From Coenobita brevimanus (lineage: Eukaryota > Arthropoda > Malacostraca > Decapoda > Coenobitidae): a DNA stretch of 64,000 nucleotides. A program made the position numbers and the translations under genes. The notes under the pieces were generated by a model, which was given only the letters and a program-made list of their open reading frames with translations, did no database searches and had not been told where the DNA came from. Position 1 is the stretch's first letter, and every line of letters begins with the position of its first letter. Location of the stretch: NCBI GenBank assembly GCA_032717465.1, contig CM064655.1, forward strand, positions 13,986,152 through 14,050,151, written 5' to 3'. Below, piece by piece: positions 54,001 through 63,272 of this stretch.

Positions 54001-55100
54001 TTATATTCTTTCTTTGTTTTGTTGTTCTCTCTTTCTCCAGTTGTTCCATGCCGTGCCTCTCTCTTTTTTTGCTATCATACACCTTCTATTAAACCACTCC
54101 TTTTTCCTGTTTTCTTTCCCCCTTACTCTTGGCACAAATTTTTCCACTCCTGAAATATAGAGACCTAGAAAAATATCCCACTTCCTCTGTATCTCTCTTG
54201 TTTCTCTGAATTTTCTCCAATCTGCATTTTCAAAAAATTTTCTCAATCCTGTAAAGTTTGCTTTCCCAAAGTTGTATCTTCCCTGCCTATAAAGCTCATC
54301 TCTTGGCTCCACATTCCCTGTTATCATCTGGAACTCAATGACCACATGATCACTTTTTCCAATAGGGCACAGATATTTCAAGGATTCTATTACATAGGGT
54401 TCTTTGGTAAACAGTAAATCTAGTCTTGCTGGTGTGTCCTCACCTCGGAACCATGTCTCTTCTTTGACCCATTGCGTCATCATATTGTTCACCGTTATAC
54501 TGTATTTAAAAATATAGTGCCCCACGAATCTTCGCTGCCTCCTGAGTCCCATTCCTCCCAGTTCACCTCTTTACAACTGAAATCACCCATTAAAATTATA
54601 TTGTTGCTTTTCTCAAGCATTTTCTGTAAATAACTAGCCATGTCTGACAGCATTTCCTGGTATTCATCATCACTCCATGCTCTTGTCTTAGGGGGAACAT
54701 ACACTACCGCCGTATCTCTCCTGCTATTCTCTCTAGTTTCCAATTTCATATTTATTACTTCGACCCTGCCTTCTCCCATTTCCATGGTATCTACATTTAT
54801 GTTGTTCTTCACTGCTATCATCATTCCTTCTCCCATTTTTTCTTTTCTGTCTCTTCTCCACAGTTTGTATTTACCATCTCCCATATGAACATCAATATCT
54901 TATCTTAACTTGGTCTATACAAGGCACATAACATCAGGTTCACGTACCCTCAAAAAATCATTGATTTCTAGTCTTGCCGATAGTAAACCATCAACATTAG
55001 TATATGCCACCTTCACATTATTTTTGATGTTTTTTATATCTTCTTTCCTCCTTCTCTCCGTCAGTACCATTATCTTAATTTCTGATCCATGACTCTCCAA
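54001..55100 (-). pseudogene. LINE endonuclease and linker to RT (CR1/L2-like)
   Basis: On the minus strand: VAYTNVDGLLSARLEINDFL (55020) and EPDVMCLV, then RDRKEKMGEGMMIAVKNNIN (54830), AVVYVPPKTRAWSDDEY, IILMGDFSCKEVNW (the G-D-F-N motif, here with Ser), DTPARLDLLFTKEPYVIESL and CPIGKSDHVVIEFQM (catalytic S-D-H, about 54350). The endonuclease nicks target DNA for target-primed reverse transcription. The linker to RT (RRCMIAKKERGTAWNNWRKR) follows. Stop codons lie at 54890 and 54550. Confidence 0.85.
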
Positions 55101-55840
55101 TAAAACACTATCTTCTCTTCCTCCGTTCTCTGTTCGTTTTTTACTTTTGCTTCCTTTACTAACTCCTTTATTTTAGCTCTTTCTTCCTCATTTGCAACTC
55201 TCCTTATCCAAACATTTTTGAACCCTTCCTTATCTGATAATTTCCATGTTCTACCGATAATTTTGTTCACTGTTGACTTTACCTTCAATGGCCTTGCCCC
55301 TCCTTCCTCAAACTTTCCTAACCTAAACACCTCCTCAATCTTTTCTTGAGCTTCATTGTTTTCCTCCATGACTACTGATATTATGTCTTTAACCTTATTC
55401 AGTTCTTCTCTTACTCTTTCTGCTCTTATTGTCATACGTTTTTCTTTAAATCCTGAAATTATTGCACATTTTTTCTTATCTGCCACATCCCTAACTAAAG
55501 ATTATCTGCTTCTCAGTACCCTAACCACTTCCCTCTCTACCTTTTCCTTGCTTTGTTGTTCTATAATCTCTTTCAAATTTACATTTCCTTCTTCCTGAAT
55601 TTTCTTCCACCCCTTATGTTGCTCCTTGATTTCTTTAATGTTCTCATCCTGTATTCTTTATTTGGATTCATACTCATCTAGTTTGCTTTTCATCCTGTCT
55701 CTTTCTTCTTCCAACATTCTTATTCTCCCTCTTAAGCTGTTTTATTTCATTAGAGGCAGATTCATTGTATACTTTTAATTCGGTAACTTCTCTTTCTTGT
55801 TCATCACTGCGTGTACATACTTTTCCAGTTTATTCCGTAG
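55070..55840 (-). pseudogene. LINE ORF1-like protein: coiled coil and nucleic-acid-binding part
   Basis: On the minus strand the upstream part is Lys/Glu-rich with heptad-like spacing (KQLKRENKNVGRRKRQDEK-like in one frame, 55750-55500), then KKCAIISGFKEKRMTIRAER (55480), KIEEVFRLGKFEEGGARPLK, WKLSDKEGFKNVWIRR and EEKIVFYWRVMDQKL at the end. It resembles the ORF1 protein found ahead of the endonuclease in arthropod LINEs of this group. It ends 10-30 bp before the endonuclease frame. Confidence 0.65.
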
Positions 55841-55849
55841 AATTGTGAT

Positions 55850-55851
<2 letters not shown>

Positions 55852-55905
<54 letters not shown>
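55852..55905. repeat. (GT)n microsatellite
   Basis: About 27 GT units without interruption at the junction between the two LINE copies. Confidence 0.97.
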
Positions 55906-55906
<1 letters not shown>

Positions 55907-56893
55907 TCTTATCTAACTGTATCTTTACATGAATGAGTCAAGCTCGTACTATCCCATGTATTAAACTATTTTTATCATACATATCCTTCAATGTATGAAT
56001 TGTTTTGGCATACACTACTTCATTCAGTAGTGCATTGCACTCATCAATTGCCCTATTTGGGAAACTGAATTTCCATACGTCTCTATCGCCTCTCTTTTTA
56101 TGTAGTTTATAGCAGTGTCCTCTTGCTGATGCTTTCCCGTAGGTTATATATTCATTTATGTCTATCTTCTCTTCTCTAATGTAGTGCTGGTAAATTCAAC
56201 TTTTCTGGTCTTTCTTCGTAGCTTAGATCCCTTGAGCTTGGTGCCCATCTTGTGGCTGCCCTTTGTACTTTTTCAATCTTACCTATGTGTTTTTCGAGAT
56301 GAGGATTCCAGACTACTGAGGCATACACCAGGGTTGGTCTGATGAATGATGTTGTTATCTTTCTCAGCATGTCTTCATTTATATATGTGAATGCTATTCT
56401 CATATTAGCAAGCAGTGTATACATGTTATGTACCTTCTCGCTGATGCGGTCAGCCGGAGATAGTCTGTTATTGATAATCACTCCTAGGCCTTCTCCCTTT
56501 CTGATATGTGTAGAGTTGATATTCTTAACTTATAATCCCAATCTGGTCTGTTCTCACTTTTACCAAACTTAATTACATGACACCTGTCCACATTAAATTC
56601 CATGTGCCATTCACTGCCCCATTAATGAAGCTTATTTAATTCTTCTTGTAGCTCTTTGCAAGAATCTGTGTTAGTAAGTTTCCTTTGTATTTTTGCATCA
56701 TCTGCATAGTAAACCATCAACATTAGTATATGCCAATGTATATTTCCAATGTTGCTGCCTATGTCATTTATATATACTAAAAACATGACTGGTGCCAACA
56801 CTAAGCCCTGTGGAACTCCACTAGTCACTTCCCTCCATGATGAGTAATTTTCCCTTAGTACTGTTCTCATTCCCCTTTTTCTGAGAAAATCCT
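55906..56893 (-). pseudogene. CR1/L2-like LINE, second copy, 5' truncated
   Basis: On the minus strand: WREVTSGVPQGLVLAPVMFL and a damaged catalytic region VYYADDAKIQRKL (56700), then ADRISEKVHNMYTLLANMRI, SFIRPTLVYASVVWNPHLEK and RDLSYEERPEKLN (56190). Its 3' part matches 51490-52110 closely enough to show the same LINE group, but amino acids differ clearly, so it is another family. A 30-bp segment (56706-56735) is foreign to the RT and identical to part of the endonuclease region at 54980-55009. Confidence 0.8.
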
Positions 56894-56971
56894 ACATTCA
56901 AACAGTACAGGTTGCCTTGGATACCTCCTTGATGGTACAGTTTCCATCAAAGTCTTTGGTGTGGTACTCTG

Positions 56972-58015
56972 TGTCACGAATCAATTCGCGACATTTCCCT
57001 TTTGAGAGAAGCCACGAACTATTAGTGGAAAACTCACTGTGTATCGCTCAGTTAACCGTTTCTCTCTCCATTTCGGAGTATACTTTTCAAAACATTCATC
57101 ACTTTCAAAAGTGACCAATTTAATGCACGTCACTAAGTGCTCTACTGAGCGATACAATTGTTTCTTTATTGTTCGCCCCTGCATGCCTCAACCGTTAGCC
57201 ACGCCTTCTTCCGGTGGCTTGTGCGTCCTGCCTATACATCATTTGAATTCAGTCTAGTGTTTGCTGTGACGGAGAAAGGTCCTGTGCTCATGAAGTGTGA
57301 GAGGTCAGCTAGCACCCAAGCTCCACTAGTACAGTTGGCCAGTACTCCCACCCCCCGGGTGATACATAGCATTCATCGACCGGTATTTCCTTTTTGTATA
57401 ATCCTAGTTTTAAGAGCTTAGTTAAGGTGTTTTTCCTAGGCGTAAGTATTTAGCTTTTGTGTGAGTGAGTGAGTGCGGTCTCATTGATTTGATTTGAAAT
57501 GTAACGTTAAATTTATTTTTGTAATCAATAAATTTAACAGTTCTTTTTCTTGAGCTTAATGTAAAGTAAAATCTTGTTTCATTTCTCCAAATTAAGCTTA
57601 TTTTCCATATAGCTCCTAGCTTGCATAAACGTTTGCCTTCATAACTGGTACTTAGACCAGTCTTGTTGTATTAACTTAATATCCGTTGTGCCACCTAGGA
57701 GTTTAAGCATCAGCAAGAACCTGTTATTATTATTAGTATTAGTTATTTATTGTCAGGGGTGAAGTAAATTTCTCCAGAGGCTAACAGTACTAATTCAGCA
57801 ATTGTGAGTAATTAGTCTCTGCTGTGTACTGTTGAGAAAGTTTATAAATTCTCGTTCTTAGAGAATCGTAGCAGGCCAGCGTAAAGTAATCATTGCTTGA
57901 TGTAGCAAGACAATCATTGTCCCTGCTCTTTAATATTATTGAATATTATTATCAATTAAATAATATTTAAGCATTTATTTTAAAAACTCCGTAATATTAT
58001 AAAAACCCCGAGACA
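56972..58015 (+). repeat. LTR 1 of the young Gmr1-like element (1044 bp)
   Basis: TGTCACGAATCAATTCGCGA at 56972 to cgagaca at 58015. It matches 61821-62864 base for base apart from about 12 differences (about 99%). tgtataatcc near 57395 could be a TATA-like box and AATAAA at about 57528 a polyadenylation signal. The first 21 bases form a near-perfect palindrome. Confidence 0.95.
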
Positions 58016-58017
58016 AT

Positions 58018-58037
58018 TGGCGACCTCATTCCAGGAT
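58018..58037 (+). promoter_or_regulatory. Primer-binding site of the young LTR element
   Basis: TGGCGACCTCATTCCAGGAT begins 2 bases after the end of LTR 1, the standard place for a tRNA primer-binding site. The priming tRNA was not identified. A closely related sequence follows the 5' LTR of the old element at 48178. The same site follows LTR 2 at 62867. Confidence 0.7.
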
Positions 58038-58423
58038 ATTAACTCCTAGTTATAAAGCTATTCACAAGATAGTGCTCACTCGTTCATATTTGGGTATTTA
58101 TAATTAAAGTTTATAGGCACAAGTTTACTGGTGGTTACCGTTGATTTAGCAAGTGAATTTTTGCTTTATTAATCAATAGAGTACTTAACTCTAGTTTATT
58201 CTTGGTAACACCAGACGATTTTATTTGCTCCTGGGAAGTCGCCGTACCCATTGTGTTTATTATTGAGTCTTCCCAGTCATTTACATTTTTTATTTATTCT
58301 TTCCCAGTTAACTAGATAAGACTGGTCACCACTAGCTTGTGTCTGTACTCTTTACTTGTGTCATTAGCATTCGTTTGCGAAGCAGTCAGTACTCAGTTTC
58401 GGTTTGCTTAGTAAATTAGCGCC

Positions 58424-60037
58424 ATGGCTACCACTGTATTTTTACAGGAAGCCAAAGAAATGGGTCTTTCGGACCCAACCGAAATTAAAGAGTATATACT
58501 CTCACGGCATAATCAGGAGCGGCAGCGTGAGAATGATGCCTGTGAAAAGCATAAGATTCAGCGCGAATACGAGCGAGAACAGCGTGAGGAACGCGAAAAG
58601 GAGCGCGAATACGAGCGAGAACAACGGGAATACGAACAGGAACAACGTGAATATGAACGTGCCGAACGAGAGGCACGAGAAAAACATGAACTTGAAGTGC
58701 TGAAGCTCAAGCGAGATTCCTTGGCTTCAGACACGTCTGGTGCAGTTGGTCCAAGCTCCACGAGCATTCTCCCTGCACATGTCCTGGCGACCCCACGCAT
58801 CAAACTTCCTTCATACAAGGAAGGTGAGCGAATCGAGCCGTACATAGCTTGTTTTGAGGACATGGCAGACATGTATCAACTGGATGAGGCAGCTAAGCGG
58901 CTTCAGTTTCTTAGCCTATTTGAGGGCCCTGCCCTCAATATTCTCCACAGAATTCGTGGAGACAATCTCACATATGAGATGATGAAAGCTGCACTCATTA
59001 AGGCGTATGGTCTCACAGTAGACGACGCCAAAGTTCAGTTCATGCGAGCTCGTCTCCAAGACAAGGAGACAGCTGTTCAGTTCCTTGATCGTCTCACAGC
59101 TTACTTAAATCAGTGGATGGAGAAAGATGAAACTCCTTCCACGCGTGAGGAGATAATTGACCTTATGCTGCGTACACAGCTAGAGAGGTCGTGGCCTGCT
59201 GAGCTCATAGCACAGCTTAAGATCTGCCAGGTGAAAGATGCCAGCCAAATGGCAGAAAAGGCTGACGCATTCTTTACTGCATACGGGTATCAAACTCGTA
59301 AGCAAAACACCTGGAACAGAAAACCTGATAAGTCTGGGAAGCCGTCTCAGACTGAACTCCAGCAACAAGGCCATTCTCAGAGTAATGGCCAAGGTCCAAA
59401 ACCGCAGTGGAAGGACCAGGGGCAAAACACTCAGAAACCTGAGTGGAAGAGGTACAACAAGTACCCTAACCAGCAGCAGTATCAGCCACGCAACCGACCA
59501 TCGGGACAAACTTTTTCACCACCAGCTCAAAAGAGGCAGGAAGCGAACGCAGCCTTCATTCCTCAGCAGCAGCACGGTGGTCACATCCCTACCAGTGTGG
59601 GTACTCCCCCACAGTTCACTAGTCCCACAGTGACAGTGAACCCCCCTCCACAGATGGCCAATGTTCCATCTTATAATTCTCAAGGCACAATGTTCGCCGC
59701 ATCAGTTCAGCAGCCTCATGAGTGGCTAGCTGCTTCCTCCACAGACCCTCCCACAGGTGACAGTACCTTCCTTGTTCAGCCAGGGTTTGTGGGAGACATT
59801 CCTGTGAAGGTCCCGAGAGATAATGGTTCCTCAGGTTGCTCTGTTAAGCAGAGTTTAGTTCGTCCTGAGCAGTACACAGGTCGACAGATCCATGCAATCC
59901 TTATTGATGGATCAGTGAGATTGTTCCCTGAGGCATGTAGCCAGGTGGCATCTCCATTTTATACTGGTACGACACTTGCAGCTGTCATGCCAGAGCCTCT
60001 ATTTGACCTTATAGTAGGCAATATTCAAGGAGTCTAG
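58424..60037 (+). CDS. gag-protease polyprotein of the young Gmr1-like element
   Basis: 537 codons from ATG in a good context (gcgccATGG). Residues 1-30 are followed by a highly charged coiled-coil region (about 30-95, repeats of E-R-E-Y-E-R-E-Q-R). A Ty3-type gag capsid follows: RIKLPSYKEGERIEPYIACF (about 127-146), LFEGPALNILHRI, ALIKAYGLTVDDAKVQFMRA, VQFLDRLTAYLNQW. The stretch from 300 to 440 is Gln/Pro/Asn-rich; no CCHC zinc knuckle is seen. A retropepsin-like domain ends the frame: FVGDIPVKVPRDNGSSGCSV, in which the active-site D-T-G reads D-N-G, and EPLFDLIVGNIQGV. The frame stops at a TAG (60035-60037), after which the same frame is open again. Confidence 0.9.
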   Translation: MATTVFLQEAKEMGLSDPTEIKEYILSRHNQERQRENDACEKHKIQREYEREQREEREKEREYEREQREYEQEQREYERAEREAREKHELEVLKLKRDSLASDTSGAVGPSSTSILPAHVLATPRIKLPSYKEGERIEPYIACFEDMADMYQLDEAAKRLQFLSLFEGPALNILHRIRGDNLTYEMMKAALIKAYGLTVDDAKVQFMRARLQDKETAVQFLDRLTAYLNQWMEKDETPSTREEIIDLMLRTQLERSWPAELIAQLKICQVKDASQMAEKADAFFTAYGYQTRKQNTWNRKPDKSGKPSQTELQQQGHSQSNGQGPKPQWKDQGQNTQKPEWKRYNKYPNQQQYQPRNRPSGQTFSPPAQKRQEANAAFIPQQQHGGHIPTSVGTPPQFTSPTVTVNPPPQMANVPSYNSQGTMFAASVQQPHEWLAASSTDPPTGDSTFLVQPGFVGDIPVKVPRDNGSSGCSVKQSLVRPEQYTGRQIHAILIDGSVRLFPEACSQVASPFYTGTTLAAVMPEPLFDLIVGNIQGV

Positions 60038-60676
60038 GATAGTTGCTCCGATGATGACGCTACTCAGACTTCGGCTGCTGCGGTAACACGAGCCAAGGCT
60101 GAGGCTCCAGATTGTGTCACCCCAGTGATCATTGAATCGCCGCAAGATCTGATGTGTAGCCAACTTGTTGTACAAGAACAACATTCTGACCCGACACTTG
60201 CTACTGTGCGGAACAAACAAAAGGGTCAAGTGATTAAGTATTCACGGGGAGGTCGAGCCAAGTTCCTTCGCAAACAAGGACGGCTCTACCGTGAGTCACG
60301 AACACCCGAGGGCGAGGTTCGACTGCAGTTTGTCCTTCCCGCCAAGTACCGCCTAGCAGTGTTACAAAGGGGTCATTGTTCAGTCTCAGGAGGTCACATG
60401 GGCAAAAGGAAGACCCAGGGCCGTATCCGAGCTGACTTTTTCTGGCCAGGGATGGGACGAGACATAGATAGTTTTGTCCGTTCCTGCAGTGTGTGTCAAA
60501 GTAACACCACTAATCAGGGATATGCCTTTCCTGCGCCGTTTGTAACCACACCTGTAATCTCTGAGTCAGTTGAGAGACAGGGCAGTGGTGAAGTGGGTGC
60601 AGACCTGACGTCTCGCCCATTGGCCCCACAGGACACATTATGTCCAGGGCCTGTACATACAAATTATGTACCGTAG
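60038..60676 (+). pseudogene. Spacer and integrase zinc-binding domain, integrase core missing
   Basis: In frame with gag-protease beyond the TAG at 60035-60037: an acidic spacer (DSCSDDDATQTSAAAVTRAK), then QEQHSDPTLATVRNKQKGQ, LYRESRTPEGEVRLQFVLPA and the H2C2 zinc finger, GHCSVSGGHMGKRKTQGRIR...CSVCQ. The expected integrase core is not there; the frame goes on 60 residues of unrelated sequence to a TAG at 60674-60676, right at the start of a tandem repeat. It points to a deletion from the zinc finger to beyond RNase H. Confidence 0.85.
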
Positions 60677-61190
60677 GTTAATGGGGAAATTTGAGAGAGA
60701 ACTCCGCAGAGGCAACTTGAGGCTATGGAAGACCCGAGTTTGCACAAGGATTCTTAGCTCCCCGATGCTAATATAAGTACTGTAGGTTAAGGGGGAAGTG
60801 AGAACTCCGCAAAGGCGACTTGAGGCTATGGAAGACCCAAGTTTGCACAAGGATTCTCAGCTCCCTGATGCTAATATAAGTACTGTAGGTTAAGGGGGAA
60901 GTGAGAACTCCGCAAAGGCGACTTGAGGCTATGGAAGACCCAAGTTTGCACAAGGATTCTCAGCTCCCGATACTAATATAAGTACTGTAGGTTAAGGGGG
61001 AAGTGAGAACTCCACAGAGGCGACTTGAGGCTATGGAAGACCCGAGTTTGCACAAGGATTCTCAGCTTCCCGATATTAATATAAGAACTGTAGGTTAAGG
61101 CACAGGTTGAGGACCCGTGTGCAGTTCGAGGCTATGGAAGAACCGAGTTTGCACAGGGATTCTCAACTTGCTGACATAATCGTGTGCTAT
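60673..61190 (+). repeat. 103-bp tandem repeat in the internal region, about 5 copies
   Basis: gtaggttaa starts units at 60673, 60782, 60885, 60987 and 61090 (spacing 109, 103, 102, 103). Each has gagaactccgcaaaggcgac and 'cttgaggctatggaagacc', then 'gagtttgcacaaggattctc'. The last unit is partly diverged. It occupies the place where integrase core, RT and RNase H would be. Confidence 0.92.
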
Positions 61191-61820
61191 AATTAATGGC
61201 GACCTCGAATGTACGAAGCTTAGGCTGTCACTTGTATTTTTCAGCCAGAGCGTACTTTTCGTACCATGTACTGATTGCTAGGCAGAGAGAGTAATTGTAA
61301 CATAATAAAATTTTGTCTCATTGACACTTTTGATGCTCCACCTCAATTGGTTTTGCAGGTTCAGCAATGGGTGTAGCAGTTTTGCTGTGCGGACCAGCTG
61401 ATCGTCTGCCGCACGCTGCCGCCTCTTCTCCTCTGCCTTCGTCGTCGCCATATTATTATTTACTGTGTCATTTTATACGTAGGTACAGTTACACTACAAC
61501 TGTCACACCTACACCGTGTATTACATACACCACGCTACACAACAATTAGTTGTCAGTGTAAATGTAGCGACTTTTCGCTCAGTTTGACCTGAGTACAGGA
61601 TTTTCACCGTCGTCATGGAGTTTTTCCCTCAAGCTTGCTTCTATTAACGTAAATACGAGTTTTTTTTCGCTCACTGGCGACTGTGACTTTCTCCTGTAGC
61701 AGGATAGCACACACACCACAGTGTGAATCTTGTGTGAATGACTTAGGATGTGTACCTAAATATATATATATCCACAAATTTTTTCCCATAAGGAAAAAAT
61801 TTAACTTTGTAAGGGCGTAA
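61191..61820 (+). other. 3' internal region of the young LTR element
   Basis: Immediately after the tandem repeat, ATGGCGACCTCGAATG at 61196 resembles the primer-binding site. ttggttttgcag at 61350-61360 looks like a splice acceptor and precedes a 60-codon frame (MGVAVLLCGPADRLPHAAAS), not recognised. A convincing polypurine tract before LTR 2 is not visible; gtaagggcg at 61810 is the best candidate. Confidence 0.5.
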
Positions 61821-62864
61821 TGTCACGAATCAATTCGCGACATTTTCCTTTTGTGAGAAGCCACGAACTATTAGTGGAAAACTCACTGTGTATCGCTCAG
61901 TTAACCGTTTCTCTCTCCATTTCGGAGTATACTTTTCAAAACATTCGTCACTTTCAAAAGTGACCGATTTAATGCACGTCACTAAGTGCTCTACTGAGCG
62001 ATACAATTGTTTCTTTATTGTTCGCCGCTGCTTGCCTCAACCGTTAGCCACGCCTTCTTCCGGTGGCTTGTGCGTCCTGCCTATACATCATTTGAATTCA
62101 GTCTAGTGTTTGCTGTGACGGAGAAAGGTCCTGTGCTCAAGAAGTGTGAGAGGTCAGCTAGCACCCAAGCTCCACTAGTACAGTTGGCCAGTACTCCCAC
62201 CCCCCGGGCGATACATAGCATTCATCGACCGGTATTTCCTTTTTGTATAATCCTAGTTTTAAGAGCTTAGTTAAGGTGTTTTTCCTAGGCGTAAGTATTT
62301 AGCTTTTGTGTGAGTGAGTGAGTGCGGTCTCATTGATTTGATTTGAAATGTAACGTTAAATTTATTTTTGTAATCAATAAATTTAACAGTTCTTTTTCTT
62401 GAGCTTAATGTAAAGTAAAATCTTGTTTCATTTCTCCAAATTAAGCTTATTTTCCATATAGCTCCTAGCTTGCATAAACGTTTGCCTTCATAACTGGTAC
62501 TTAGACCAGTCTTGTTGTATTAACTTAATATCCGTTGTGCCACCTAGGAGTTTAAGCATCAGCAAGAACCTGTTATTATTATTAGTATTAGTTATTTATT
62601 GTCAGGGGTGAAGTAAATTTCTCCAGAGGCTAACAGTACTAATTCAGCAATTGTGAGTAATTAGTCTCTGCTGTGTACTGTTGAGAAAGTTTATAAATTC
62701 TCGTTCTTAGAGAATCGTAGCAGGCCAGCGTAAAGTAATCATTGCTTGATGTAGCAAGACAATCATTGTCCCTGCTCTTTAATATTATTGAATATTATTA
62801 TCAATTAAATAATATTTAAGCATTTATTTTAAAAACTCCGTAATATTATAAAAACCCCAAGACA
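61821..62864 (+). repeat. LTR 2 of the young Gmr1-like element (1044 bp), shared by the tandem units
   Basis: TGTCACGAATCAATTCGCGA at 61821 to caagaca at 62864; same length as LTR 1. It closes the first unit and opens the next: it is followed by another primer-binding site, leader and gag. Confidence 0.95.
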
Positions 62865-63272
62865 ATTGGCGACCTCATTCCAGGATATTAACTCCTAGTT
62901 ATAAAGCTATTCACAAGATAGTGCTCACTCGTTCATATTTGGGTATTTATAATTAAAGTTTATAGGCACAAGTTTACTGGTGGTTACCGTTGATTTAGCA
63001 AGTGAATTTTTGCTTTATTAATCAATAGAGTACTTAACTCTAGTTTATTCTTGGTAACGCCAGACGATTTTATTTGCTCCTGGGAAGTCGCCGTACCCAT
63101 TGTGTTTATTATTGAGTCTTCCCAGTCATTTACATTTTTTATTTATTCTTTCCCAGTTAACTAGATAAGACTGGTCACCACTAGCTTGTGTCTGTACTCT
63201 TTACTTGTGTCATTAGCATTCGTTTGCGAAGCAGTCAGTACTCAGTTTCGGTTTGCTTAGTAAATTAGCGCC

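Larger units (their letters stand above)
51490..55850 (-). mobile_element. CR1/L2-like LINE, near complete, decayed
   Basis: On the minus strand from about 55850 to 51490: a coiled-coil and nucleic-acid-binding ORF1-like part, an AP endonuclease, an RT and a C-terminal region, then a 3' part with (GT)n at about 52136. Frameshifts and stops are present throughout. A related, shorter copy lies at 55906-56893. The MITE at 51587-51932 sits in its 3' region. The clade was judged from RT motifs (EKDLGV.....L..EKHI) and remains provisional. Confidence 0.75.
56972..62864 (+). mobile_element. Young LTR retrotransposon, Gmr1-like, internally deleted
   Basis: Two 1044-bp LTRs enclose 3805 bp: primer-binding site, gag, protease, integrase zinc finger, a 103-bp tandem repeat and a 3' region. 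RT, RNase H and the integrase core are absent. Protease is followed directly by integrase, the Gmr1-type order. The small LTR difference indicates recent insertion. A further internal region follows LTR 2, so the element is part of a tandem unit LTR-internal-LTR-internal. Confidence 0.9.

Noticed and set aside
53595..54153. Plus-strand hydrophobic frames
   Set aside because: Antisense to the LINE endonuclease/RT linker; the minus strand carries the recognisable domains.
58485..58872. Minus-strand Ser/Arg-rich frames
   Set aside because: Antisense of the charged coiled-coil in gag; repeated identically in the second unit for the same reason.
60673..61190. CRISPR-like array
   Set aside because: The 103-bp units are contiguous with no distinct spacers, inside a eukaryotic LTR element.
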